A stretch of 64,000 nt of DNA from Pomphorhynchus laevis (GCA_012934845.2 WNNJ02002476.1:1-64000); one strand, 5' to 3'. Positions 34,545-47,446 are shown, numbered from the stretch's first letter. Notes: generated by a model not told the origin, from the sequence alone. A program made the numbers and translations.

Positions 34545-36380
34545 TATTTAACTCTAATCTTCTTCGTTTGCATTTTCCCGCGTGTTGGCAGGGTAGGCTT
34601 TCATGGAACGCTTTCTCTATTTAAGACGATCAAAGTCCATGTCCGGATGAAATCCAATGTTCCTCAGGTCGTTATGCAGCGTGTCAGACCAACGCTGTTT
34701 TGGTTGTCTTTTGGGACGCTTGCTATTAATGTGAATGTTTAACCCTACCTTTGCAAGAGAATCCTAGGGTGCTCGTAGAGTGTGACTATACCATTGGAGA
34801 CGGGCTTCTCTCATTTTTTCTCTTATAGGCATTACACCAAACCGCCGATAAATATCATTACGTACTCCATTTAGAAAACTAATTCCGCTTGTCCATCTTA
34901 TCATCTTTGTCTCTATTACAGCGATACGTCGTTCGGCAACCTTTGTGATAGGTCAGAATTCAGATATGTGAAGAGCTACAGAACGAATGGAATTTCAATA
35001 AATCTTCGATATTATATGATCTTTCATTTTTCGTTAGCATATCGCGGCAGTTGTTGGACATCACTTCATCCATGTAGCATTGATTCTGGCATAATTTCAT
35101 GGTCCTGGTCGCTATCAGCTGAGAGCACCGAGCCGAAATATTTGAAACTTTCGGTCCGTAGAAGGTCTGTTCCATTGATATTGCTCGTGCTAATATCGTT
35201 CGGGTTCGTCATCAAGTACTCAGTGTTCCAAATGTTTAGACGCAGGCTATGTTATACTAGTCGGTCATTCCAAAGCTTGACTAATTGCGTGAGGTGGCTC
35301 TTATCGACGGAAGCCAGAAAGACATCGTCCGTGTATAATAGGGTGTAAGGAGCTTGACGCTAAATGTCACTAGTTATGGTATCCATGACCAGCATAAACA
35401 AGTGATGAAAGGACGCTCCCATGGTGAACACCAATTGAGATTCGAAATGGTTTTGATACTCCCGCCGCATGTTGTACTTTGCTTCTTGTGCTGTGGTATA
35501 GCAGTGGGACCCACTTAACCAGTTGCTCTGAGATTTGATGTTGGCGTAACGAATGCTATATGAGCTCATGTAGAATGCGATCGAAGGCTTTCTGTAAGTC
35601 GAGGAAGGCAATGTCAATAGGTTTGTCTGTTCCCGATGCTTTTCATTCATCATCCGGACAGCATGTATGGCGTCGGTGGTTTTAGCATCCCTTGATGCAA
35701 CCAACCTGATTGATCGTCCAATCTGTGACTTTACGTATAAGCTGGCCAATAATTCGCTCGAATACTTTCATAGAATGCGACAGTAATCTGATAGGGCGGT
35801 AGTTTGCGCATTCGGCTGCGCTACCTTTCTTTTTCCAAATTAGTATTGTGATGCTATGTTGTCAATCAGTCTGTATCATCTGTTCTTCAATAATTTTGTA
35901 ATTAATAATTAGTCAGGGGTCTGGGTTCCGACACTTAGTTCTCCAGAGCTCGGCTGAGATGCCATCCGAACCTGCCGCCTTTCCCGTCTTCATTCTCTTT
36001 AACGCTTCCTCGATTTCCTTCGTGTTGATGGGAAGTATTGAGCCGAGTACTGTTGGGGCTTGTGGATCAGAGAGTGAGGAAATTTTCAGTGCGGATTTCC
36101 TCAAAATACTCACGCAAGCTTTCTAACATTGCTTGTCGATACACGATTTGCTTGCCATCCTTATCATTAACGCAGTGAAACTTTTCGATGTCCTGTGTTT
36201 GTTCGTGAAGGAGCTTCACAAGTCTGAAAAGGTTGCGTTCGAGGTCTCGAGTATCTAGCTTCTTGTTCACCTCCTTATAATGAATAGCATGCGCCGAAGC
36301 AACGGCTTTTTTTGCTTTACGCTTAGCATCGTGGTACTTCTGCAAATTTACACTGATCTTCCAAGTTTCCTGTTTTAACT
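34545..36380 (-). mobile_element. RTE-clade LINE, broken
   Basis: Minus-strand pieces in the order of an RTE ORF: a pre-RT linker (36345-36067, EVNKKLDTRDLERNLFRLV), RT fingers (36113-35913, RMKTGKAAGSDGISAELW), an amphipathic TTDAIHAVRMMNEKHREQ block near 35650, a LYTDDVFLAS catalytic block near 35330, and a C-terminal tail (KRPKRQPKQRWSDTL near 34700). These blocks are diagnostic of RTE/BovB-type LINEs. The APE nuclease is missing. At least four frame changes separate the pieces, so it is a dead copy. PLE-K pieces flank it on both sides. Confidence 0.75.
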
Positions 36381-36424
36381 TCAGACATATTCCATTTTTA
36401 TTTTGATAGTAACTTTTGTGTATC

Positions 36425-36600
36425 TTACTCTAATAAGTGAAGAAATTTATTCAGGTAGTGTTATTCTTAATAAAACTAGTATTGGTGATAAAGAAGGTAT
36501 ATATCTTAATATAAACATTAAATTAACATCAACTACAACCATCAAATTAACATCAATTAAATAAATGAAATATATGTTTCGATATATTAATAAAATATCA
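36425..36600 (+). mobile_element. Small PLE-K fragment
   Basis: Short stretches match the RT region after YIDDI (EIYSGSVILNKTSI-like, then DKEGIYLNINIKLTS). It is broken. Together with the copy ending at 34510 it brackets the RTE element, which suggests the RTE inserted into a PLE-K copy. Confidence 0.5.
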
Positions 36601-36810
36601 ATCTAAGAGATTTTTTCAATTAAAAAGTCTGCACTGCCACCTTGCGGTGTTGGTAGAAATACATTCAACATTGAAAATCCTATAAGAAGGATATAAAAAC
36701 ATGTTTAGAACTTAAGGTTCTTAGGAATAATATACCCAAGCCATAAGTATCAAATTAATCCGAAAATAAAGAACGTAAAAAAGAACGAGCAATAAAAGAT
36801 ACATAACTTT

Positions 36811-37600
36811 TCAAACTTTTAAAGCATCTATAAACATCAACCCTTTTGCTGACAAATAATAACAACTTAATGCATTCATAAGGCTATTGCATGAACACTT
36901 GCAATATTTACATATGCAATTAGTATGCATTTCATGAATATTCGGTCCCCAACAACACATTTTATTGTGGTAGCTATGCATTGATAATCTTAATATAAAT
37001 TTTCTCTTTGTATAATTTGGCTTCGTCCAATTTGTCTGTATCATAGCTGGCGTACTCCAGAATTTTGTACTAACTTCGTCTTCTTTTTTCTTCATATTTC
37101 GAATGTGTTGTGTTAACGAAGTAGTTAAACTTAGATTCGTTTTTAAAACTAAACTTTCTGATATTATTTGTTCTTTAGTTATCAAACGAATTCGCGTAGA
37201 TGAAGTTTTAGATGATAGTTTTAATGCTGATTTTAAGTATTGCAACTTTGCTCCATCTATAATATACAGATCGCCTTTGCTCCATCTATAATATACAGAT
37301 CGCTGGTTGTTAAATTTTCCCATATGGCTTCTAGTCCGTATGTTATGACGGGTTCAAGCATAATTGTAAAAGCTTGCTAATTTCTGACAGAGACAATTTG
37401 TCAATATTTTTGAAAGTGTGCATCTTCAACAATAGCATTCTACGTTTCTCTCTAATATGTTCATTAAACAACCATCTTGATGTTACACGAATTCCCATGT
37501 AATTATATGCTTTAGTGTATTCAATTACTTGATTCCTGTAGCGAATTTCGTCACACAATCGTAAACGGCCTCCCTTTCGAAATTTCACCAATTTTGTCTA
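36811..37600 (-). mobile_element. LINE C-terminal fragment
   Basis: 37591-37343 reads VKFRKGGRLRLCDEIRY, AYNYMGIRVTSRWLFNEHI and LLQLCLNPS, the post-palm block of LINE RTs that normally reads FRKGGR...YLG...H. After a small frame change, 37323-36811 continues with a His/Cys end (CICKYCKCSC). The clade is not determined. It is truncated on the 5' side and has no nuclease. Confidence 0.6.
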
Positions 37601-38664
37601 ATATATTTTATTTTGTCAATAAAATATATTGATAAATTGGGTTATTTGAATTTGATTGTAGCAACTGATCTATTTTTTAAATTACATTAGCCTTAAAAAT
37701 ACGATTTAAATACGATATTATTAAATATTATCATAAATAAAATATTTATTAGTATTTAAATATTAGAAATATTTTTATATTAATATTTTTATATTAATTT
37801 TCATATTAAATTTCAATTTTAAATTTTAGCTAATTGATTGTTTAAAATCCCATATGATTATTTTTTATAAAAGTTGAAAGTTTTTTTAATGTGGCAAATG
37901 CACACAGACTGTGTGCTTACAAGCCCACAAAAGCGAAACAGATAAAAAAAAGTTAATCGTTTAGTAGCATCGATTTTAGCTGCTTTTTGAAAAATCGGAG
38001 TGAGGATGATGATCGCAGATGATTAGGTAAGGAATTCCAAAGGAGAGGAGCAGCGATATGTAAGGATCGACGGCCGAAGTTGGTTAGTGAAGAGGTACGT
38101 GTAGCAAAAGAGAAGCACAGGAACGTAGTTGAGTAGAAAGATAGCGAGATTCACTTAGAGTTGGCAGATATTTATGTATACTTATTTATCTTTATCTTTA
38201 TTAAATTATAAAATATGTAGACTCGGTTAGCTGATCTGATTGATTTGCAGCGGAATTGCACACTCGTCAATAGAATAAAGTCTAAAAGAGTCATCACTGC
38301 CGTTTAATTTGTTTAATAGAATTATTATATTTGGGAAATAAAAATCAATTGTCATTTTCGCATCGCCAAAAATAGACCACCGGATCAGTTTTCCATTTTT
38401 GCTTTTATATTAAACGAAATTATAATCTTATGATTTTAGCTTTCGAGATGAGTGATTTCTTTGGATAAAGTGGATAAATAGGATTACGAAGTCAAACATG
38501 AGAAATTTAAAATTATTAAGAAAATTGGAGAACGACATAAAAATGATTAAATCCTGACATATCGAAAATATGTTGACTTTACTTTTAAGAAATAATCCAG
38601 GTCTCAATAATCCATTAAATATTCGAAATAAAAGATTAGTATAATACATGATGATATATTCGGA

Positions 38665-38880
38665 ACTACGCCATGGCCGGTCCCAATCCCGTGCTGAGAA
38701 AGGAGGAGGGTTGGCGATAGACTTCGTGATAAGCCTGTCGTAAAACAAACCCGTCTATGGTACGGCCGCGTTCTTAGTGCAAACGAACATCAACCATCAA
38801 TAAGGCCCATGGCGTGACAGTGAAAAAAAAACGGACTCCGTAACGAAGCGGAACGAGCGCTGAAGAAAAGAAGAAAAAAG
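38665..38880 (+). mobile_element. LINE tail fragment (RTE-like)
   Basis: Second copy of the tail at 15257-15500, sharing GGAGGAGGGTTGGCGATA and CGGACTCCGTAACGAAG. It ends in an A/G-rich run (GAAGAAAAGAAGAAAAAAG). Confidence 0.5.
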
Positions 38881-39679
38881 AAAAGGATATCTTCAGATAC
38901 AAAATCAAGATACAAATTCTACAATTGCCAGCTGAGAGAAGGAAAAAATAATAAAGTCATGTCGATATTAATTAAATCGAGCCAAATAAAGCATTTTATA
39001 CATTACAATATCATTTAGTTTTGATTTTAGGTTTTTCGATTTTTGATACTCACAAAACAACTTACACAACTTCTCAATAAAGCTAAAGTTATGTTCAAAA
39101 ACTTATAATTCCTGAAAATAATACCAGGTTCTATCATAATATAGTGAAACATTTAGAATAAAACCTTTTTACTAACTTGCGTCCTGGCAGTAAATTTGTA
39201 AAAAAAAATAAGAACAAAGAAATGGCGCATGCTAAAGACTTGATATTTACTCATCAGATTACTCATTACTCATTAATTAGTACCGGAGTTGTTCACATTC
39301 TTTAGTGAAGGATCCTGTCTCGTTGATAAAATTAATAGGATGCGATTGGTGTAATCATTAAACGATTTTTCTTTTGTTTAGAAATTAAATAATAATAATT
39401 TGTAATTGCAAACGCATCTATTTAAAAAAGTACAAAACCAATATTTTGGCCTTTCGCGCCATTGAAAATATTATGGAGTGTTTCGAGGACATTAACGTTA
39501 TATATGTAAGATATCTTGTGTAAGTTATTAACGAATCTTTATATATGAAATAATTATAACTAAAAAATCTGCAGTTCTGATTATTCGACAATTATAAATT
39601 GATATTTTTTAAACAAATTTTAAACAGATTCAAAACCATTAATGCCCGCCAATTATTAAGTAACTTTAGGGATTAGTTT
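38880..39679. other. AT-rich intergenic stretch
   Basis: No open frame, RNA gene or repeat recognised before the tRNA. Confidence 0.6.
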
Positions 39680-39750
39680 GCATTGGTGGTTTAGTGGTAG
39701 AATACTCGCCTGCCACGCGGGTGACCCGGGTTCGATTCCCGGCCAATGCA
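39680..39750 (+). tRNA. tRNA-Gly (anticodon GCC)
   Basis: A complete 71-base cloverleaf. The acceptor stem GCATTGG pairs with CCAATGC, followed by discriminator A. The D-arm contains TTTAGTGGTAGAA (A-box) and the T-arm GGTTCGATTCC (B-box). The anticodon loop CTGCCAC gives GCC at 39712-39714. There is no intron. The first run of four T after the gene is at about 39783, so Pol III termination would be some 35 bases downstream. It matches the usual animal tRNA-Gly(GCC) almost base for base, so it is probably functional. Confidence 0.96.
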
Positions 39751-39897
39751 ATCTTTACTAAAGTACTACATGATGTTTATTTTAACTAGGACACTTAAAT
39801 TATAACAATTATTTTAATTACAATTATAAAACAATGAATACACGCATAAATAAAAGAAATAGTTAACCTCTTCGTATAATGTCCATAATCGATAGCG

Positions 39898-42800
39898 TTA
39901 GACTTCCTCCTCTTCGTTATCACTACTTTCAGATAGCGCCAGATCATCTAGAATATCTGAATCAACCGATCCACTGACAACTAGCCGGCCTTTTTCCGGT
40001 ATCATCTGTTTGTTTATAGTGGGCGTGATTATTTGATCTGTTTCACAAAAGTCAGTTAATAATTCTGTTTCATAATTAAAACTTCCGTCCGATTCATGAT
40101 TATCACTATTTGCGTTCGATAAACTGTCAGTTAATTCAGAATCAGATAATGTATGTACGTCATGTGTCATATAACCGACGGTCTGTTTACTAATTTCGGT
40201 TTCTGGCTGTGAGTTTATAGGTAAAGATTCAGGATCATCAGCGTCGTTATTATTTGATGAATTGTCACATTGTTGCAGAAAGGTGTCAAAATGTGGCTTA
40301 ATTTTGCTTGAAAGACTTTGGGGCTTTACTGTGATTGCAGAGCTCAATACTTTTAGTGTGAATTTTCCGTTTTCTTCTATAAGTACACAATCTCTGTAGG
40401 AACACAATTTATGAGTTCCTGTAAAAACTGACGTATCGACACTGGATCCTGGTATATTAGCTAGCGTGACAGTTACTTCATTTGTATTGTTAAATTCAAT
40501 GTATCCAGGAGCGGACTGATCAATTGACGATGGAAGAGAGTCAACTGCCAGATCGAGTGCCTGGAAGAGGTTCATTCTTCGTGTGGGATTCTCCATTATG
40601 GGGGTAGCGATCTCGTAATACGGTCGGTTTAACATATCAATACTAGATAATATAGCTTTTGAATTTCCTCTCATGAATGCTATTGATATTCGTTGAAAGA
40701 GCCGTGCAGATGCGATACTGTATGGTATAGATGATCGAATTGCTAAGTATCGGGCGATTCGTCTGATGATTTTCTCCCCTTCCATATTCCAGCCGCCGTA
40801 ACACTCCAAGACTGCAGGTATGAAGTTATATCCCGCCTCAATCATTTTAGCACGGTACTTTCTATCTTTGACCGATGATGCGTACTGCGCAGCTGCGTAA
40901 CCAGGCACATAAGCTGACTGGCGAAGAAAATATTTCTGTAGTGGATGTGTTACCGCGAAGTCTATAGCATCTGAAGGATCCCCGTAGATCAGAATATCGG
41001 CTGGCCGTTCTTGAAGATTTTGGACAAGGTTGCGAACCTCGCAACCCACATGCATTCCTGCTGATTGTGCCGCCTGAAGAACGACGTCACGAATTCCATT
41101 ATGACGCATTCCTGGAAAACCACAGTAGTTGCAAGTTAGTGCATGGAAGCCCTCAGCATCTGCGTTTCGAAAACACCGACTACAACGGTAGTCACTTGGA
41201 GCAATTTGCAGGCCTAACCACATTCTTATAAGAATTGTAAATTCTTGGTCGGTAAGAGCTAGGCCGAGACTTCGATTTGGGGCGCATTGTAACCATGCGT
41301 TCGCATGTGGCTGTGATACCGCTATTAGTCTGGCCCTTGTCCGATCATCTCCAGTGTCTAATAGATTTTTACGCTTCTCTGAGTCAATTTTGAACGATAT
41401 TTGATGTTGTCTTGTGGATGAAGCCTGTTGTTCCACTTCTGCTCCGTGTAGCGCAAGTATTTCATTCGCGTTTACAAAGCCCGGAAATGTATTTGGATCC
41501 TGGTTCACAAACGCGGCCACTGTGCTGACGCTTGCTGCAAAGGCTGCCGCTCTGTGTTTGTTTGTACTCCTAAGGCCCAGACCGCCCATTTTTAGTGGGA
41601 GCTCAACTTGAGATCGTGTTCGCGCTGACAGTTGTATTGAAGCGATGATTTCCATCGCCCGTGTCACAGCATTATCAAACTGCTTACAGAAAAGTTCGGT
41701 GCTTGCTGGATCTACATTCCTCATTAGGAATGCTATTCGTTGAGTGGAAGCACAGTGGCGCAATAGCAGGTAAGCCACATGAGCGTCCTGATGCGACGCG
41801 ACAAGCTCTGTGTCATTTACTAGGTTTGTTAAGCAACTATTTATGAGATATGCTTCTACAAACTCTTGCGAACCAATTGGGCATCCCAAAAGAGTAAAAT
41901 TGCCGTCAGACTTGGTATGTGGAGAGTGAGTCCGTTTTGTCTGCGTTGAGATAATTGCTTCTGTGTGGCCTATTAATTCGTTTTTTCGCCAATTCATTGA
42001 TAGTCCGATTTTTTCCAGCTCATTTGCTATCATGTTTAATGTGATAGCAACTGCCTTAGGTTCACCTCCAATTATTCCATCGTCTAAATACCACTTGTTA
42101 AAACCGATACCTGTAACCGAGTCGACTTTCCGAATAATCGGTTGGATTACCAGTGCGAAAAGGAATGGGCCCATATGGTCCCCTTGTTGTACTCCTGCTG
42201 ACGATGTAAGGCTTTTTGCTGCTTCAAATCGTAATTTTGATGGTTGCGAGTAGCACCATTTGATCCACGGTTCGAAAGAAGGTGCTTCAATGTCGACTGC
42301 GTCAATAAAGCATTGCCTGTCAACTGTATTAAAAGCGTTCGAAACATCCACTTTCGCCCATACCCAATTTTCCGAGGTGTGCATCTGTTCGTGCAATCGT
42401 CGAACCTGGTGAATTATTAAATCTGCGCCATTTGTCATCGCAACACCGACCTGTTGTGGTTGAAATATTTGAGTGAACTTATCGCGCATCTTCGTGGAAA
42501 TACACTTTGCACACACCCTCCGTAACAATTCTCCTGCCGCTATTGGGCGTATACCTCCATTTGGTTTTTCTATAGCGATAATATCTGCACCCGCAAAATA
42601 TCGAGATATATCTACAGGAAGGTCACCGGCTGCCATATAATTTATCAGATGTGTAAGGCGGCTTAGAAGCTTTCCAGACTGGTCCGCTGTGATCATGTCT
42701 TGTAGGTGTTCGGCTCTTAAACCCAGACTACCTGGTGACGATGCAGAGGGGAATGAGAAAATTGAATCACGAACGGTATCCGAATCGATGACAATACCGT

Positions 42801-43563
42801 GTTCTGCCGTTGAGATTGAGGTTATAATACTTTTACCGGGTGGGTGCAAATCTGTGAGCTTACGGTGTGTCTGTTCTGTGAACGGCGCCATCCGTGACGA
42901 AGATATTCGTTTCATTGCCTTGCCGTAGTTTCCCTGTCGCACAAGTTTGATTGTCATTATCTTTGATTTGTCGTGTTTATGTCGGGTCGTTTGTTGAGCA
43001 CAAACATGCGTGAGAAAGGAAGTGTCAAACTGCCTGTTTTCGGCTGACTTTAGTGCATTCTCTATATGTTTTCGTACATTTCGGTGATCACCTGAATGAG
43101 CTGATAGGCACACTTTTGCGAACCCCAAAAGACTAGTCCAGCTATATGGCGATTTATGTTCTAGTGCCTCCTCAATAAGATTGGTAAAAATGCGAGCTGC
43201 TTTATTTCGTAAACTCCAAGGGATTCGTCTTACTGTCAGCGTAGGTGATGCCCAAATACGGTGAAGCGTTTCATATGCGTTCAAATTGTGGGAAACGTCG
43301 TTGGTCGAAGCCATTTCAGATCCTTTGTAGGTTTGACGTTCGGCTGTAAGTTTGACATGGGAGGAAATATTGGGTGTGTAATCAACAATCGAAGCGCAGC
43401 TAGTGCCTGGGCACCGAACCCCAAAACTCTTGTGAAAACGTACATTTCCGAATTTTGTAAGTGCGGTTGGCCTGTTACAATGCGGGCAAATACCAAGCTT
43501 TGCCCTTCCATTCGCCGAGGGGTTTCCGACGGTAATATGTTGTCGACGGCAATATGTTATTAG
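39898..43563 (-). mobile_element. R2-like non-LTR element: RT plus restriction-like nuclease
   Basis: An uninterrupted frame, 1138 residues from the ATG at 43314 and open up to about 43560. The upstream extension has a Cys motif (CPHCNRP, then CPGTSC). RT: GGIRPIAAGELLRRV near 256, KVDVSNAFNTVDR near 325, GVQQGDHMGPFLFALVI near 380, WYLDDGIIGG near 408. After the thumb comes a CSRC...HALTCNYC zinc motif near 706, RHNGIRD, and a PD-(D/E)XK nuclease (RPADILIYG near 770, then AIDFAVTHP). This order (Zn finger, RT, Zn finger, restriction-like nuclease) defines site-specific non-LTR elements of the R2/NeSL/Utopia type. The last 180 residues are Ser/Asp-rich and end DNEEEEV, which is unusual. GC content is clearly higher than the surroundings. 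The tRNA-Gly lies 148 bp past the stop. Confidence 0.85.
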
Positions 43564-43632
43564 ATGTAATCAATTGTAATTAGCTGAGTCAATTGTAATT
43601 AGCTGTAATCAATTGTAATTAGCTGTAATCAC
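43559..43632. repeat. 20-bp tandem repeats 5' of the R2-like element
   Basis: TGTAATCAATTGTAATTAGC-like units, about 3.5 copies with one variant, directly at the 5' edge of the long open frame. Confidence 0.8.
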
Positions 43633-43639
43633 TTTAACT

Positions 43640-45040
43640 GATTTCTTGTAATAGATTAATTTTGTATTTACTTTAGATTGTAAGTAGTTGTTAGTTAGAG
43701 TGTAAGATGTTGTAATCAAGAAAATTTTTACTATAAAATCTTAATAATTAATTATAAAATCTTAATTATAAAATCTTTATAATTATTTTAATCCGATTTT
43801 TATTATAAATATATTCTCAAATTAAATAATTTACCTGAGTATCCATATTCTATACTATTTATGAATTGAAAAATGTTTTAATTTTATGATTTTATATAAT
43901 TCAGATTTTTAAAAAGGTAAGAATATTTAAAAATTCAGCTTTTGTGAATTGATAAATCTATTGTTTTGAAATCACAAAATTCACGAATATTTATCGAATC
44001 CCGTCTACAGAACTGCAAAACCAATTATTGGAAAATATAAAGCTGGCTGAGTATTGGATCTGAGCGTGAATTTATCATTTATTATGAACAAAATGTTTAA
44101 CATTTTTCTATATGACCTAAATCTTTATTCTAATATACGGTGCGTTATTTATTAACCGATTTATAAAAATACTGGGTCATAACAGGTTCAAAATTTTTAT
44201 CAATACTTTATACGAACGAGAATGGCTTTGATTTATTATTTAATGTTTCTTTTATATCAATTAAAGATAGTTATAAAAAAGTAGTTACTTTTTAAACCGC
44301 AATATTATTAGGTTGATGGTTCCATAACTCTTGTTATCATTTGAAAAATCAACATAATGAAATAAAAAATTAAAATTAAATTAAAGTTTATAAATTAAAT
44401 TAATTTTTTTAATTAAACGTTTATATTAACTTTATAATTAAAATAATAATAATTTAAACACATAATTTTATAACATATAAAGATTTCAACCTTAGAAAAG
44501 TGTCGATGACAAAAAGATCATAAACAAATGATCTCTTAGCGAGCGAATCAAAGCCTATATATTTGCATGCAGCCTCAACTCATGCACTTAAAATTCGACG
44601 GGACAGAATTCATATTAAAAGCGATGATAAACCATGAAGTAGTGAATCAGACAGCATCGACAAAGTTTAGAATATGTTTTACTTATGTGTATATTTACTA
44701 ATAGTTAATATGTATCTAAAATGTAAATATATAATTATATAACTGTAATTATATAATTATAGTTATTAACGTTAATATTATTAAAAACGATATTCACAAG
44801 ATCAACCATTAATGATGCTTTTTATTTAATAATATTAAATAAAATCGTGATGCTATTTAAAAGTCACCTTGTATTATCTAGCATCCATTCAATAGATAAA
44901 TAAGCATTCATCAAAAAATCATCAGTCCATATTCATTAATAGTGAATAAAATCATATATTTTAAGGTAAATAAATTAAATAATAAATTAATTAATTAAAT
45001 TTTTTTATTTTAATTGAAATTTATTTAACTTTCGTTTTTA
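43640..45040. other. AT-rich intergenic stretch
   Basis: No gene seen. 44130-44165 holds a short relative of the arms of the structured repeat family (TTTATTCTAATATACGG). Confidence 0.5.
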
Positions 45041-45044
45041 ATTT

Positions 45045-46085
45045 TTCTTTTCATTTAGAATATGACATCCTTACGATAACATAATGTAAACAAATAATTA
45101 TATAATTGTAATTATATATTATAGTTATTAAAGTTAATATTATTGATCGTATATATTATTCGTTTCTAATAATTTAAACAATTTCAGATTATACATAAAT
45201 AAACTAGGTCGTTGTATTGTAGTGGGATGATACCTTTCCAGTAAATCATATAAACGAATGTATTGACATATTTTGTACTATAAATAAATTGAAAAATATT
45301 TCTAAATTTTTATAGCATTGATTTTTTTAACTGATTAATAAATGAACTACCAGGTATTATCTTAAAGATTTGATCAATCTTTAGAACATAGATTGTAAAT
45401 TTTGTTTAAATTTAGATTGTGAATTTGAATATGTAATTTACAATTTATTTAAGACGGAACATACTTAACTTTCGCTTTTAGCAATAAGGATTTTTACTTT
45501 GCTGTTTGAAAATTACGAAGACCCAAATTGGTATTATACGAGATCTTTCTTAAGACAGATAAATGTTTTAATATTCAATTAATTAAATTCATATTAATAA
45601 CTTAGCTTATAATATATGTGTTATTATAATATAACATATTTTATTATATATACAAATTTGTATGCAATAATTTGTATTCTAATTTTAATTTTTAATATAT
45701 ATTAATTGAGTCATTTATTTTATTAACTAAATATCTTATTAATTTCAATAGTTAATTAAGTTACCTTAATTGAGAAAACATAATTTTTAATAATCAGATT
45801 ATAAATGAGTAATTTTAACTTCTCCTATGAAAGCTACTAGCCTTACATAAATAAGGTTTTTCTACTCAAGCCTATATTAATAGACTTTTACATCATCTTG
45901 GCCACCCAGATACAAATGCATTGAAACAGCACATAACTATTTAAAACTATGCTCCTTGCGATCGACCACGAAATAGCCCCAACAAAGTAGCTAGAAGCCA
46001 CTTTTATGGCATTAATTAAACAATTAATTTATGGCGTAAATTACACACTACTAAAAGACCACTTTAAACTACATTGTTACCTACT
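45045..46085. repeat. About 1-kb repeat, copy 1
   Basis: Collinear with 47890-48905, sharing AGAATATGACATCCTTACGA, GTATTGTAGTGGGATGATAC and CATCATCTTGGCCACCCAG. No coding content. The end near 46085 is followed by unrelated sequence. Confidence 0.75.
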
Positions 46086-46089
46086 TAAA

Positions 46090-47440
46090 TACCACTTTAT
46101 TCTCATTCAATTGCGCTAAACAACAGTTTCATTAAATTATTTCGTGTTTAATAATTTTGCGTTCTATTATTTTCATGTTTCAATTATTTCCAATTTAAAA
46201 ATTGCGATTTAAAACATTAAAAATTGGATTTAATACAATATTATTAAAGCTGGATGTTTATTATTTGATTTTAAAAATTTTTGATCATATACAAACCGTT
46301 TATTTGTATAATACGAATAATATTATTATAATAGTATAATTATACTAATATATAATTAGTATAATTAGTAACGAATAACCCGATTATAGATAATATGATA
46401 TTAATGTAATATTTGCTAAATATTAATTTTTTAAATTTAATTCATAATTTCAAAATGTAATTTTACGACCTTACTGTAAATCAATGTATTGACTTTTAAT
46501 AATGTCGCAAATAACTCTAATCTTAATATTTGAATTTACTCAAATTATTAAAAAATATATATTGTGAAATATTTAATCATTAAAATGCTTGAATATTTTA
46601 TTTGATATATTATATTAATTGCAATTTTATCAATTGCACTGATGTTTAATACTAACTGTGAACAACGTCGCACGCAGTAACGACTTTGACAGTTATAATT
46701 TGAAATTTTTATCATTTGAAATTAAAAAAATAATTAATTTTATTCAATTATTTTCTTATTTTGCTTTCCGATTTCGTATTTTTGCTATTTGTATACTTCT
46801 AATGGCTTGATTACATGTCGTATGCCTAAGCTTAACAATCACGAATCTGTATTAACCTCCCTAAACCTAAGCTGGGAGCAACAGTCCATCTATCGTTTTT
46901 ACGTCAATATACATTCACAATGGACTGGCATTTGTTATTCAACATGCATTCACAATGGACTGACATTTGTTATTCAATATAATACATTCACAATGGAATA
47001 CATTTATCACATTATTCACGGTAGGATGAAAACAAAAAATCAGGATACATCGGTGTACGAATAATGGAAAGTGTAATAGCAACAAACATGTCATCTGACA
47101 ATTTTGCTATTCATCCAATAATATTTTAATAGCCAAAAAGCTGCGATTAATCTCAAATCTTTGCGAAATCAGGACAGAAACAAAAGCTATTAATTGACAG
47201 CTGACAATGGTTTTTGTTTTCATTTTGCAAAATACTATTTTATGTTAAGAATGATGAATGCTCTGAATTTATTAATTAACATAAAGAGGTTTTATGGTGA
47301 TAGACAGCATATACTGTCTATCAAACTAAATGAATTGCGTATTCTACTGACCTATATATTAGTAGGCATTTAACAGTGAGGACCGGTTAGCTATAAATAT
47401 ATTTGCTTGCTTGGTGTGTATACAAAGAAAATTTCCGGAT
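46090..47440. other. Intergenic stretch with a 30-bp tandem repeat
   Basis: AT-rich. 46910-46995 has three units around ATTCACAATGGACTG; the 91-codon frame over it is a by-product. Immediately upstream of the NPC2-like gene, TATAAATAT at 47391-47399 lies about 50 bp before the start and may be its TATA box. Confidence 0.45.
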
Positions 47441-47446
47441 TAACTA

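Noticed and set aside
39751-39897. Second tRNA or SINE derived from the tRNA-Gly
   Set aside because: The sequence after the tRNA shows no A/B-box duplication or tail; only AT-rich DNA.
40862-43563. Several 60-100 codon frames on both strands
   Set aside because: Shadows of the long R2-like ORF, expected from its higher GC content.
46789-47064. 91-codon open frame
   Set aside because: Its length is due to a 30-bp tandem repeat with no stop; composition is non-coding and no family is recognisable.
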